From Bacteroidota bacterium (GTDB lineage: Bacteria; Bacteroidota; Bacteroidia; Sphingobacteriales; Sphingobacteriaceae), in NCBI GenBank assembly GCA_013289045.1, contig JABDAU010000013.1:1-60120 (forward strand): a stretch of DNA of 60,120 nt. Direction: 5' to 3'. The translations under genes and the position numbers were made by a program. The notes beneath the pieces were generated by a model. The model was given only the letters and a program-made list of their open reading frames with translations, did no database searches and was not told the DNA's origin. Below, one piece after another: positions 26,536 to 35,154 of this stretch. Positions within the stretch are counted from its first letter, which is position 1, and each line of letters opens with the position of its first letter.

Positions 26536-29043
26536 TTATGCTGTTTTAGTAGCACCCTTTTTACGCGTTTCGGCATATACGGTACCCGCAAGCAGTAATA
26601 CCAGCAACACTGATCCGGCTGTAGCAATTGTTTCGCCTGTGTAATAGGATGCCGGGTGAAATATAAACTCAACCTTATGGCTACCCGCAGGTATTGCAGC
26701 GGCTCTCAATAAATAATCGGCCCTGAAATAGGAATGCTCGCTACCGTCTACCAGCATTTTCCAGCCTTTATCGTAATAGATCTCTGAAAATATAGCTACC
26801 TGGGGCGTTGCCGACTGGGCTTGATAGGTTAAATGATCGGGATTATAATCCATCAGTTTAATATTGCCGGTGGTATCGGCAGTACCGGATGTTACGGCCT
26901 GGCTTTTATATTGCTGGTCTACAATCGCCTCGTCTTTTGGAGAAAAAGATGACAGCGCCTGCATCTCTGCATCTGCATCCGGAACAAATTTTATAGTTTT
27001 TATAAACCAGGCGTGGCCGCAAGCCATTGGGTTTTGCTGAACAGTTACGGCATTGGTTTTAGGATCGCCCAGGATGATGTATTTGGCATTCAGCATATTC
27101 AAAACAGACTGGTTAGGTTGCCCCTGCGCCGTTATCAGCTGGTTATCCATCAACTCATCATATCTTTTTAAGCGTGCTGCAGAGTACCCGCTGATAGATT
27201 TATGAAAGAAAGGATTATACGTATCCATTTTTATTCTTGAATACTGGCTGTAATCAAAAACCCTGAAATCCGGGTCGGTGTCGCGGGCTATCGCCGTGTC
27301 CACATCCCTTGGCTTTATCTGGTCAATAACTTCCTGCTTATCCTGGAAGTTGGCTTCTTTCAAATAACGGCGGTCTATCTGTAGCATATCCACCAGTATC
27401 AGTGCAAATAGTGCAAGGGAGAATGCCGTTACTTTTATCTTTTGCTTTATAAAAAGCCATACAATGCCAAACGCAACGGCAACGAATATAAGCGAGCGAA
27501 AAGCGTCGGTGCGTTCAAGGCTAGTCCGGTCTTCAACAATAGCATTGCCAACGCTTTGTGCAAGCGCCGTGTCGCCTTTAACCGCCTGGCCCAAATAACC
27601 TATACCGGTTTGGAAATCGCTGGGTTTAAAGCTTAGTAGCAGCCCAGGTATTGCAAGCAGCAGTACGATCAACCCGCCGGTAATATAAAAAGCCAGCAGT
27701 AATTTCTTCAGTATATAGCTCTTATCTTTTGCATCAATGATCTCCTGTATAGCCAGGAATGCCAGTATCGGGAAACAAATGCTGGTAACGGCTATAATGG
27801 ATTCGACCGTACGGAATTTATTGTAGAGCGGGAAATAATTGAAAAACAGATCGGACACGTAAGGCCAGTTGCTGCCGAACGATAACAGCATGGTTAATAC
27901 TACGGTACCGAGCAACCACCATTTAATGCGGCTTTTTACGATGATCAAACCAAAAACAAATAAGAAGCAGATCACCGCACCAAAATAATACGGCCCCGCA
28001 GTTGATGGCCTTTTTTCGCCCCAATACATACCCAGCCCCGGGAATTGGGTGATTATTTGCTGACCCATAGTTACAGCCTGCTCTTCGGGCATGCCTTTGC
28101 TGATGAGCGCTTTTGCTGTGGAAGAATTCTGGTCGATATTTTCAAAGTCGCCTGACGCGCCGCCATACGCATTCGGTACCAGGAAAGTAAAACATTCGGC
28201 TACACCCTGGCTGTATTGATAGGCATAATCTTTCGAAAGCCCGTTATTCACCTCGCCTTTTGCCGACTTGAGGTTCGACGGCCCCCTATAGCTATATTTG
28301 CTATATTCCATCGTGCTCCATATCAGCGAAGCGTTTACCATTATGCCCAATAATATAGCCGCTGCAATACAGGCAATGGCTTTAGAAAATGCAGGAACAG
28401 TTTTGTTTTTAATGGCATGATAAAGCTCAATGCCGAACAGGATCGCAAGCGCCATCAGCAGATAATACGTCATCTGGATATGGTTGGCCTTAAACTCCAT
28501 AGCCATAAACAGCGCTGTAAGCGTGCCGCCCAGCAGGTATTTGCCGCGTAATGTTATGATAACGCTGGCTATAATAGGCGCAAAAAATGCGATGGCCCAT
28601 ATCTGGTTGGAGTGCCCTGCAACCAGCAGAATGATATTATATGATGAGAATGTAAAGGCTACCGCCCCCGCAGCTGCCAGCCACGGATTAAGCTTTAAAA
28701 CGATGAAAAGGAAGTAAGTGCCGAAAAGTAACAGCAGCACAATTTGGACCGGGTTAGGGAAAACGGAGTTGAGCGAGTTAACTATCCAGGTAGCAATGCT
28801 CCCCGGGTATGGCGCCCAGATCTGGTATGCGGGCATACCGCCGAGTATCTGGTTGGTCCATAATATGGTAATCCCTTTAGCATGGTAATCATTTATTTCC
28901 TTTTGGGTGGATTGCGCACCCATCACGTCGCTTTGCCCTAAAGTTTTACCCTGGAAAGCAGGTGCGAAATAAAAAAAGCATATGATAAACAAAATGCCGA
29001 TGATGGCAAGATGGATGCCATTGCGTTTGAACCAATTAGTCAT
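26536..29043 (-). CDS. YfhO-family membrane protein (copy 1)
   Basis: 835 residues, same membrane layout as its tandem paralogue: NWFKRNGIHLAIIGILFII (first helix), GGMPAYQIWAPYPG, LKLNPWLAAAGAVAFTFSSYN, CFTFLVPNAYGG, YNKFRTVES. The large C-terminal region after about residue 560 is mostly soluble and ends in a last helix pair. As in copy 2, a sugar- or lipid-transferring GT-C-like role is inferred from the family. No catalytic residues can be named with certainty. It has its own 33-bp promoter segment at 29061. Confidence 0.88.
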   Translation of the reverse strand: MTNWFKRNGIHLAIIGILFIICFFYFAPAFQGKTLGQSDVMGAQSTQKEINDYHAKGITILWTNQILGGMPAYQIWAPYPGSIATWIVNSLNSVFPNPVQIVLLLLFGTYFLFIVLKLNPWLAAAGAVAFTFSSYNIILLVAGHSNQIWAIAFFAPIIASVIITLRGKYLLGGTLTALFMAMEFKANHIQMTYYLLMALAILFGIELYHAIKNKTVPAFSKAIACIAAAILLGIMVNASLIWSTMEYSKYSYRGPSNLKSAKGEVNNGLSKDYAYQYSQGVAECFTFLVPNAYGGASGDFENIDQNSSTAKALISKGMPEEQAVTMGQQIITQFPGLGMYWGEKRPSTAGPYYFGAVICFLFVFGLIIVKSRIKWWLLGTVVLTMLLSFGSNWPYVSDLFFNYFPLYNKFRTVESIIAVTSICFPILAFLAIQEIIDAKDKSYILKKLLLAFYITGGLIVLLLAIPGLLLSFKPSDFQTGIGYLGQAVKGDTALAQSVGNAIVEDRTSLERTDAFRSLIFVAVAFGIVWLFIKQKIKVTAFSLALFALILVDMLQIDRRYLKEANFQDKQEVIDQIKPRDVDTAIARDTDPDFRVFDYSQYSRIKMDTYNPFFHKSISGYSAARLKRYDELMDNQLITAQGQPNQSVLNMLNAKYIILGDPKTNAVTVQQNPMACGHAWFIKTIKFVPDADAEMQALSSFSPKDEAIVDQQYKSQAVTSGTADTTGNIKLMDYNPDHLTYQAQSATPQVAIFSEIYYDKGWKMLVDGSEHSYFRADYLLRAAAIPAGSHKVEFIFHPASYYTGETIATAGSVLLVLLLAGTVYAETRKKGATKTA

Positions 29044-29060
29044 TTACAGGGATGATAATT

Positions 29061-29093
29061 GCCCAAAAATAGAAATTTGGATGTGAAAAGGAA
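29061..29093 (-). promoter_or_regulatory. 33-bp promoter-like segment, copy 2
   Basis: Identical to 26490-26522 over 33 bp, with TATTTTTG on the minus strand at 29064-29071. It lies 21 bases before the start of the upstream YfhO gene, against 42 bases for the other copy, so the leader lengths differ. Confidence 0.6.
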
Positions 29094-29110
29094 TTATATG
29101 TGAAAAAAGG

Positions 29111-29392
29111 CTAATGCTTATGATTAGCAAACCTGAAAACAAAAAAGAGGGCCACCATCACTACAACGCTGATAACATAGGCAATAATGCGGATCTTAGA
29201 ATATTCTTCCCTGTCTTTACGGATATTGAAGTAGTTATAACGCGCCAGCAAGGCCATAGCGATCCAGAAAAACCAGCCGGCGCTGGCGTCTGTGATCGCG
29301 AGGATTACTGCAAACACCACGTAGTTGACAATGATCAACATGGTCGACTGCGGCGTACCGTAATGCTTCCGTTTAAAGACAGGTACTTCCAT
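29111..29392 (-). CDS. Small membrane protein, three helices, 93 aa
   Basis: No family recognised. Three hydrophobic segments are seen at about residues 17-35, 40-50 and 68-85, with a basic stretch (RKDREEYSKIR) between the second and third. Its ATG directly follows the TAG of the DUF4834 gene (TAGATG), so the two are surely one transcript. Position before the YfhO pair on the same strand suggests a common envelope role, which is only inferred. Confidence 0.7.
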   Translation of the reverse strand: MEVPVFKRKHYGTPQSTMLIIVNYVVFAVILAITDASAGWFFWIAMALLARYNYFNIRKDREEYSKIRIIAYVISVVVMVALFFVFRFANHKH

Positions 29393-29647
29393 CTACTTTA
29401 TCTCTTCGTAATCGATAAAATCACCCTCCGAGTCGGGGATCTTTCCTTTCGGCTGCTCTGGGATATGGTCTATTTTTACGCTGCCCTGTTTAGGCGCGCT
29501 GTTGGTATAGTTCTGCTGATAGTTTTGTTGGTGCTGCTGTGCCTTGTTGACCACCTTCTGAAACAGCATGGGCAAAACCACACGCAGTACCATTCTGATC
29601 ACCCACAGGATCAATATAACAGCTACCAGGAAATCCAAAAATTCCAT
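29393..29647 (-). CDS. DUF4834-family membrane protein, 84 aa
   Basis: One N-terminal helix (MEFLDFLVAVILILWVIRMV, residues 1-20, running to about 28) followed by a polar, Gln-rich stretch (QQHQQNYQQNY) and an acidic end, DSEGDFIDYEEIK. This layout matches DUF4834, a small Bacteroidota family of unknown role. It abuts the 93-aa membrane protein gene and precedes the YfhO pair; this order appears to be a Bacteroidota habit. Expected to be an inner-membrane protein with a cytoplasmic tail. Confidence 0.75.
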   Translation of the reverse strand: MEFLDFLVAVILILWVIRMVLRVVLPMLFQKVVNKAQQHQQNYQQNYTNSAPKQGSVKIDHIPEQPKGKIPDSEGDFIDYEEIK

Positions 29648-29797
29648 TTGAATAAATTTAGCTTACAAATATAAGGTTATAACGCGAAAAATGTTTCGGT
29701 ATGATAAACCTTGTTTTTATGACAATTAATTGATGGGATTTGTTACAGATTTAGAAAAGTTTGCAGTTGTAAGTTTGCAGTTTGCTGAATAGGCTGG

Positions 29798-29905
29798 AAC
29801 TTACGAAGTTTTGTGAATTATGCAGACGGTCCGCGTTCAGGAACTTCGTAAGTTTAAAGCTATATCGAATATCAAACTTACGAAGTTTCTAAAACTTCGT
29901 AAGTT
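29798..29905. repeat. Four alternating copies of the 13-mer AACTTACGAAGTT
   Basis: The 13-mer appears at 29798-29810 and 29875-29887 and its complement at 29842-29854 and 29893-29905. The last two form a perfect 13-bp hairpin with a five-base loop; the first two can also pair. It lies in the 303-base gap between uvrB and the DUF4834 gene, which otherwise holds only repeats of GTTTGCAGT. It could end uvrB transcription or be a REP-like element. Confidence 0.8.
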
Positions 29906-29950
29906 AATGCGTGGCGATTTTCACGCAAACTGCCAACTACCAACTGCAAA

Positions 29951-31978
29951 CTAATTAAACTTCTCTTCCATCATCTTCTCCAGCGCGAACATCTCATCGC
30001 GCAGTTTGGCGGCCAGCAAAAAGTCCATATCCTTGGCGGCGGCCATCATATCCTTGCGGGTATTGTCGATGGATTTCTTCATGTCGGCTTTTGACATGTA
30101 TTGTACTATCGGGTCGGCAGCTAAGGAAACCGAATCCTGCTCCACGTAGGCCTTTTGCACCCCTCCCTGGAAATCGACCACCGATGTCTGTTCGATAATT
30201 TCCTCGCGCGTTTTGCCAACGGTCGTTGGTGTTATGCCATGCTCCGTATTATAAGCGATCTGCTTTTCGCGGCGGCGGTTGGTTTCACTTATCGTGATCG
30301 CCATCGAATCGGTTATCCTGTCCGCATACATAATTACCCGGCCACGGTCGTTACGGGCGGCGCGACCTATCGTTTGGATCAGCGAGCGCTCCGAACGCAG
30401 GAAACCTTCTTTATCCGCATCAAGGATGGCTACCAGCGATACTTCAGGCAAGTCCAACCCCTCACGCAGCAGGTTGATACCGATGAGCACATCAAATTCG
30501 CCCAAACGCAATCCGCGTAAGATCTCTACGCGCTGCAAAGTTTTTACTTCGGAGTGGATATAACGGCATTTGATGCCGAGCCTGTCCATATATTTCGCCA
30601 GCTCTTCCGACATGCGCTTGGTTAACGTAGTTACCAGTACGCGGTCGCCTTGTTTTACGGTTTGATCCACCTCTTCCAGCAGGTCATCCACCTGGTTGAT
30701 CACTGGTCGAACATCAATAACAGGGTCGAGCAGACCTGTAGGCCTGATCACCTGCTCCACCACCACACCTTCGCATTTTTCCAGTTCAAAATCTCCCGGC
30801 GTAGCGCTTACATAAATAGTTTGCGGCGCCAGTCGCTCAAACTCCTGGAAATTGAGCGGACGGTTATCCAAAGCGGCAGGCAGGCGGAAGCCATAATCCA
30901 CCAGCGATATTTTACGCGAACGGTCGCCGCCATACATGGCCCTGATCTGCGGAACGGTAACGTGACTTTCGTCAATCACCATCAGGTAATCATCCGGGAA
31001 ATAATCCAGCAGGCAGAATGGCCTTGCACCTGGCTGTCGGCCATCAAAAAAGCGGGAGTAATTCTCGATACCCGAGCAATAACCTAATTCGCGGATCATC
31101 TCCAGGTCGTAATTCACCCTTTCCTCCAAACGCTTGGCTTCCAGGAAACGCTGATCGTCGATGAACTGCTTTTTGCGGGTTTCCAGCTCTGCCTGTATGG
31201 CCCAGATAGATTGCTGAAAACGCTCACGCGGCGCTACGTAAAGGTTGGCTGGATAAACCACCATGTGGGTCATTTTTTCCATCGTTTTGCCTGTAGTAAC
31301 ATCAAAAGTGCTGAGCTCTTCAATATCGTCGCCAAAGAAAGATACACGATACGCATGATCCATATAGGCGGGGAAGATATCCACGATATCGCCCTTCACC
31401 CTGAATGTTCCGCGTTTAAAATCTGCGGTTGTGCGGGCATATAAGATCTCCACCAGCCTGTGCAAAAACGCATTGCGACTGATGCGCGTACCCACCGCAA
31501 ATTTGAACACCGAATTGGCAAAATCCTCCGGGTTACCCATACCATAAATGCAGGAAATGGACGAAACCACGATCACATCCCTCCTGCCCGACATCAGTGC
31601 CGAGGTAGTGCGCAAACGCAGCTTTTCGATCTCATCGTTGATCTGCAGATCCTTTTCGATATAGGTGTTGGACGAAGGGATGAACGCCTCCGGCTGGTAA
31701 TAATCGTAGTAAGAGACAAAATAGTTCACCGCGTTCTCCGGGAAGAACTGCTTAAACTCGCCGTAAAGCTGCGCGGCCAGCGTTTTATTATGGCTTAATA
31801 TCAGCGTGGGCTTTTGCGTTTGCTGTATAACATTGGCCACCGTAAACGTTTTACCCGAACCGGTAACCCCCAGCAAAGTTTGGTAATTATCGCCGCTGTT
31901 CACGCCATCAACCAACTGGCGAATGGCGTTGGGCTGGTCGCCGGTAGGTTTGTATATTGAAGTTAATTTAAAATCCAT
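29951..31978 (-). CDS. uvrB: Excinuclease ABC subunit B
   Basis: 675 residues, usual length. Walker A GVTGSGKTFT (about 38-47), the DNA-separating beta-hairpin region (YYDYYQPEAFIPSSNTYIEKD, within about 90-115), DESHVTVPQIRAMYGGDRSRK (helicase motif II area), SATPG, QTIGRAARN (motif VI) and a C-terminal UVR motif ending LRDEMFALEKMMEEKF. UvrB loads damaged DNA with UvrA and recruits UvrC for nucleotide excision repair in the cytosol. It is a single gene here. Confidence 0.98.
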   Translation of the reverse strand: MDFKLTSIYKPTGDQPNAIRQLVDGVNSGDNYQTLLGVTGSGKTFTVANVIQQTQKPTLILSHNKTLAAQLYGEFKQFFPENAVNYFVSYYDYYQPEAFIPSSNTYIEKDLQINDEIEKLRLRTTSALMSGRRDVIVVSSISCIYGMGNPEDFANSVFKFAVGTRISRNAFLHRLVEILYARTTADFKRGTFRVKGDIVDIFPAYMDHAYRVSFFGDDIEELSTFDVTTGKTMEKMTHMVVYPANLYVAPRERFQQSIWAIQAELETRKKQFIDDQRFLEAKRLEERVNYDLEMIRELGYCSGIENYSRFFDGRQPGARPFCLLDYFPDDYLMVIDESHVTVPQIRAMYGGDRSRKISLVDYGFRLPAALDNRPLNFQEFERLAPQTIYVSATPGDFELEKCEGVVVEQVIRPTGLLDPVIDVRPVINQVDDLLEEVDQTVKQGDRVLVTTLTKRMSEELAKYMDRLGIKCRYIHSEVKTLQRVEILRGLRLGEFDVLIGINLLREGLDLPEVSLVAILDADKEGFLRSERSLIQTIGRAARNDRGRVIMYADRITDSMAITISETNRRREKQIAYNTEHGITPTTVGKTREEIIEQTSVVDFQGGVQKAYVEQDSVSLAADPIVQYMSKADMKKSIDNTRKDMMAAAKDMDFLLAAKLRDEMFALEKMMEEKFN

Positions 31979-32132
31979 TTGAACTTATAAAGATACGGAT
32001 TAGTGATCAGTTAACCAGTGATTGGTGATCAGTTTTACAATAGTATAACGTATTTACATGCTTAAAGTTGATTGCTGTTATGCAAAGTAAATGATGGTTT
32101 GTGACAACGGTATGTCAGGAGGGATTTTTTGA

Positions 32133-32645
32133 TTTCGAATTTCGATGTTCGATTTCGGATTTGTTGTACTTTAGATTATATGATGAAACGAAATCAGGTT
32201 GACTTAAGATTTTCTATTTGGAATTTTGAGGATTTATCACATTCAGAAATCTCTGATACGTTGGGGTTATTGCCGCAAAAAGTTTATATAAAAGGAGAAT
32301 TTCGCAATCCAAAAAACACAAATCCTGATTCGCCAAGGGTCAAAAAGAACGGGTGGATTTTAAATAGTGGACTTGATGAGTATGCACCATTTGAACATCA
32401 AATGAATAATTTATTGGACATACTTGAGCCCAGGATTGATACTTTAAAGGAGATATCTGTAAAGTACTTATGCGAGTTTTCATGTGCCTTACACGTTTAC
32501 AGGGATAACGGAGAAAGCACACCATCAGTTCACCTTGACGAACGTTATAATAATTTTATTAAAGAAGTAAACGTTGAATTTGATTTAGATTTGTACGTTG
32601 TCTAACATCAAATAAATTCGAAATTGAACATCCGAAATCCGAAAT
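32133..32645. repeat. Imperfect inverted repeat flanking the DUF4279 gene
   Basis: The left arm 32133-32160 (TTTCGAATTTCGATGTTCGA...) and the right arm 32616-32645 (ATTCGAAATTGAACATCCGA...) are imperfect complements of about 28-30 bp. They bracket the DUF4279 gene. The right arm also holds the TTG start codon and first residues of the next gene. Confidence 0.65.
32180..32605 (+). CDS. DUF4279-family protein
   Basis: 141 residues from ATG 32180; the open frame reaches back to 32129, but that part is repeat sequence, so I take 32180 or 32183. VDLRFSIWNFEDLSHSEISDTLGLLPQKVYIKGE at the start and YAPFEHQMNNLLDILEPRIDTL in the middle match DUF4279, small cytosolic proteins of unknown role, often near toxin or immunity genes. 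The gene is flanked by inverted repeats and has a higher A+T look than its neighbours, which suggests recent acquisition as a unit. Confidence 0.65.
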   Translation: MMKRNQVDLRFSIWNFEDLSHSEISDTLGLLPQKVYIKGEFRNPKNTNPDSPRVKKNGWILNSGLDEYAPFEHQMNNLLDILEPRIDTLKEISVKYLCEFSCALHVYRDNGESTPSVHLDERYNNFIKEVNVEFDLDLYVV

Positions 32646-33331
32646 ACAAACACATCTTCTTCGATCTCGACCACACCATTTGGGATTTTGACAAAAACGC
32701 CGAAGAAACACTGCATGAGCTATTCATCATTCACAAACTGAAAGACATCGGCCTGGATTCGGCAGAGCTGTTCATCGAAACCTATACCCGCAATAATCAT
32801 AAGCTTTGGGCGCAGTACCATGTTGGCGCTATCACTAAAGATTACCTGCGCGAGGCGCGTTTCAGAACCACTTTCCTGGAGCTGGGTGTTGAGCCCAATG
32901 TAATACCAATAGGTTTTGAAGATGAATATGTAAAGCTTTGCCCCACCAAAACCAACCTGTTCCCCGATGCGCACGAGGTGCTTACCTACCTGAAATCGAA
33001 ATATGTATTGCATTTGATTTCCAATGGTTTTAAAGAATCTACCGAGATAAAAATAGCCGGCAGCAGGATTGGTGATTATTTCGACCAGGTAATCATCTCC
33101 GAAAACGTAGGCGTCAACAAACCCGACCCTGCGATATTTCAGCATGCTTTGGATGTAGCAGGCGCCAGAAAAGAAGAAAGCCTGATGATAGGAGACAGCA
33201 TTGAAGCCGATATACGCGGCGCATTGGGCTTTGGTATGGATGCGATATTTTTCAATGCCCTCGGCGTAGAAAAACCGGATGATGTGCCGGTAGAGATTTA
33301 TGGGTTGAAGGAATTAATGGGGATGTTGTAA
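32624..33331 (+). CDS. HAD-family nucleotidase, YjjG-like
   Basis: 235 residues. HAD motif I is IFFDLDHTIWDFDKN with the nucleophile D14 and D16; motif II is LHLISNGFKES (about 126-136); the motif III lysine is in VNKPDPAIF (about 164-172); and GDSIEADIRGA (about 189-199) is motif IV. These are the features of YjjG-type 5-prime nucleotidases, which remove phosphate from non-canonical pyrimidine nucleotides. The only in-frame start before motif I is TTG 32624, inside a repeat arm that codes for NIRNPKYK, so the N-terminus may have been recast by the repeat. Confidence 0.85.
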   Translation: MNIRNPKYKHIFFDLDHTIWDFDKNAEETLHELFIIHKLKDIGLDSAELFIETYTRNNHKLWAQYHVGAITKDYLREARFRTTFLELGVEPNVIPIGFEDEYVKLCPTKTNLFPDAHEVLTYLKSKYVLHLISNGFKESTEIKIAGSRIGDYFDQVIISENVGVNKPDPAIFQHALDVAGARKEESLMIGDSIEADIRGALGFGMDAIFFNALGVEKPDDVPVEIYGLKELMGML

Positions 33332-33340
33332 GAAATTAGT

Positions 33341-33841
33341 TTACAATTCCAATTTCGCGATATCAGCCATTGGTAAAAACATTTTTCCGCTGGTTGGAAG
33401 AAGGACAAATCCGAACCGTTCATAAAACGCTATAGCATCATCATCTAAAGGATCTACTACAACACCAATCGACCCAACGCTTTTGCTGCCAATTTCATAA
33501 CATCGTTTAAGTGCATCTATTAATAGAATCGCACCTAAGCCTTTCCCCTTAAAGTTTTTGTCAATTGCAAGTCGCCCTAATAAGGTTACAGGAAGCGATT
33601 TATACGATCTTGGCATCTTTTTTTGAATAGCTTCCGGGATTAACTCTGTAGGAATAGCAGCATTTGAAAGCGTGTAATAACCCTGTATAATATTTTCCTC
33701 CGCCATAACAAATACCACGCATAGCTTACGCTTTACATCCTGACTTGCCTGCAAATGCAAGTAATCATCCAGCATGTCTTTACCGCAACTGAAGTCTTTT
33801 TTATTAAAAGACGCATTAAGCAGTTCTATACGGACACTCAT
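33341..33841 (-). CDS. GNAT acetyltransferase toxin, TacT-like
   Basis: 166 residues. GNAT core with LGRLAIDKNFKGKGLGAIL (acetyl-CoA-binding strand and pyrophosphate loop, about 88-106) and YERFGFVLL near 146 with the proton-donor tyrosine. GYYTLSNAAI is typical of the toxin group paired with DUF1778 antitoxins. TacT-type enzymes acetylate the amino group of charged tRNAs and stop translation. The start overlaps the antitoxin stop by four bases, the normal order antitoxin then toxin. Specific tRNA target unknown. Confidence 0.9.
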   Translation of the reverse strand: MSVRIELLNASFNKKDFSCGKDMLDDYLHLQASQDVKRKLCVVFVMAEENIIQGYYTLSNAAIPTELIPEAIQKKMPRSYKSLPVTLLGRLAIDKNFKGKGLGAILLIDALKRCYEIGSKSVGSIGVVVDPLDDDAIAFYERFGFVLLPTSGKMFLPMADIAKLEL

Positions 33842-34134
33842 TTATTATCGGATATAAAATTTTTGTATTGCTCGGCAGCATTACGCAGTTTTTCGTTAGG
33901 GCCTGACGGATTCATAAGAGCGTCAAAAAATATTTCCCTGTCTTTTTCAGAAGCTAATATGATATTATGTTCTTGTATTATAGCGCTGGCCTTCTCCTGC
34001 ACAGTATTAATAATAAAGTCAGTTAAAGTTCTAAAACCTCCTAAACTGGCAGCATATTCAAACAATTCTTTTTGGGCCGTAGGTATTTTTGCATCAAACC
34101 TTGCCTTTTTTGTTACCGCTAATTGCTTTTCCAT
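33838..34134 (-). CDS. DUF1778 ribbon-helix-helix antitoxin, TacA-like
   Basis: 98 residues. KKARFDAKIPTAQKELFEYAASLGG is the ribbon-helix-helix DNA-binding part (about 9-33), followed by TLTDFIINTVQEKA. The C-terminal half (DREIFFDALMNPSGPNEKLRNA) is the toxin-neutralising tail of DUF1778/TacA. It binds the GNAT toxin and represses the pair's promoter; a fitting palindrome is found at 34158-34174. Confidence 0.9.
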   Translation of the reverse strand: MEKQLAVTKKARFDAKIPTAQKELFEYAASLGGFRTLTDFIINTVQEKASAIIQEHNIILASEKDREIFFDALMNPSGPNEKLRNAAEQYKNFISDNK

Positions 34135-34151
34135 AATTATTATGATTTAAA

Positions 34152-34178
34152 CAAAAATACGGAAATAATCCGTACAAA
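34152..34178 (-). promoter_or_regulatory. Promoter and operator of the TacA/TacT pair
   Basis: On the minus strand TTTG (34175-34178) and TATTTTTG (34152-34159) form a -33/-7 pair 15 bases apart, slightly short. Between and into them lies the palindrome TACGGA-N5-TCCGTA (34158-34174). A repressor bound there would cover the -7 box, as expected for autoregulation by the ribbon-helix-helix antitoxin. Confidence 0.6.
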
Positions 34179-34219
34179 TAAAATTTCGCTACAATATTTT
34201 CTTCTTTATCTTTACCCTC

Positions 34220-34744
34220 GTGAACATCGCCAAAGAACTCAAAGCCATCAACACCGCGCTGGATAATTACCGCAGTCAACTGGATATTATTCCAGATGAA
34301 CGGTTTATACTTACGCCGCCAATGGATGGCTGGTCGTTTGCCGAGGTCTATTCACACATCATGCAGGCTTCTATCGGCGGCAGCATTATGCTGGAACGAT
34401 GTACGCACAAAACATCCAAACCCGTAAGCGGCGGTGTAAACTGGATAGGGAAATATGTCTTGTTCACCGGCCTGTTCCCTCCAATTAAGATCAAAACGCC
34501 CGATGCTGCTGCAGCCAGGATGGCCCCGCAAAAGATCAGTAAGGAAGACGCCAAAAACCTCATCGTAAAATGCCGCCAGCGTATGGAGGCTATGGCTGCG
34601 CTCATTAGCGAAAATCCTTCAACCCGCCGCTCCAAACACCCAAGTATGGGCATGCTCAATGCTAATCAATGGTTAAAGTTTATCCGCATCCATTTGGAGC
34701 ACCACCTCAAGCAATTAAACAGGATCAAAAAAGATTTGCACTGA
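34220..34744 (+). CDS. DinB-like protein
   Basis: 174 residues from GTG 34220; no earlier ATG fits. GWSFAEVYSHIMQAS (about 37-51) and WLKFIRIHLEHHLKQLNRI near the C-terminus carry the spaced histidines of a DinB/YfiT four-helix metal site. Family members include thiol-dependent S-transferases and damage-inducible proteins; the substrate cannot be told. It is divergent from the TacA/TacT pair, so the two share a control region of about 85 bases. Confidence 0.75.
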   Translation: MNIAKELKAINTALDNYRSQLDIIPDERFILTPPMDGWSFAEVYSHIMQASIGGSIMLERCTHKTSKPVSGGVNWIGKYVLFTGLFPPIKIKTPDAAAARMAPQKISKEDAKNLIVKCRQRMEAMAALISENPSTRRSKHPSMGMLNANQWLKFIRIHLEHHLKQLNRIKKDLH

Positions 34745-34972
34745 TCTCAAGATCGGTTGCTACGAATTTCGCGGATTGATAATCAAGCTACTGGCTTCTT
34801 GCAGTGAAATTCGCACCCATCCGTGTAATTCTTGTCCCTTCCTCATCTACAATTGTTAATAAGTTGAAAAATAAATTCAACCAGCAGGTTAAACAATTTT
34901 CTTTTAATAAAGTCTTAACATTCAGATAATTTGATCTAACGATATTTGTACTTATATAATTTTTTCACGGTA

Positions 34973-35083
34973 ATGAATCTCGAATATTCTTATCTGGTTG
35001 TTTTAGGCTTACTGATCATACTCGGCGTGTACTATTTCAGCCCTTATGAATTAAAAGTAAATGAAGAAGAAGGCGACGAATAA
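34973..35083 (+). CDS. 36-aa single-helix membrane peptide
   Basis: ATG 34973 to TAA 35083. Residues 1-7 polar, 8-22 a hydrophobic helix (LVVLGLLIILGVYYF), then an acidic tail, KVNEEEGDE. No family recognised. The frame is intact and has the charge layout of small bacterial membrane proteins. It lies 71 bases before the LpxH-like gene in a 410-base gap; the first part of that gap (34745-34972) has only a loose inverted repeat (AATTTCGCGGAT and complement-like ATCCGTGTAATT). May be a real small gene. Confidence 0.5.
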   Translation: MNLEYSYLVVLGLLIILGVYYFSPYELKVNEEEGDE

Positions 35084-35154
35084 GCGTTGGCTCATTTCAT
35101 TAAACATAAATCACCGGCCGTATTTGCCGGACGGACAAATATCCCCCCAATTTT

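Noticed and set aside
29798..29905. CRISPR-like array
   Set aside because: Only four 13-mers of alternating direction with unequal spacers and no cas gene nearby.
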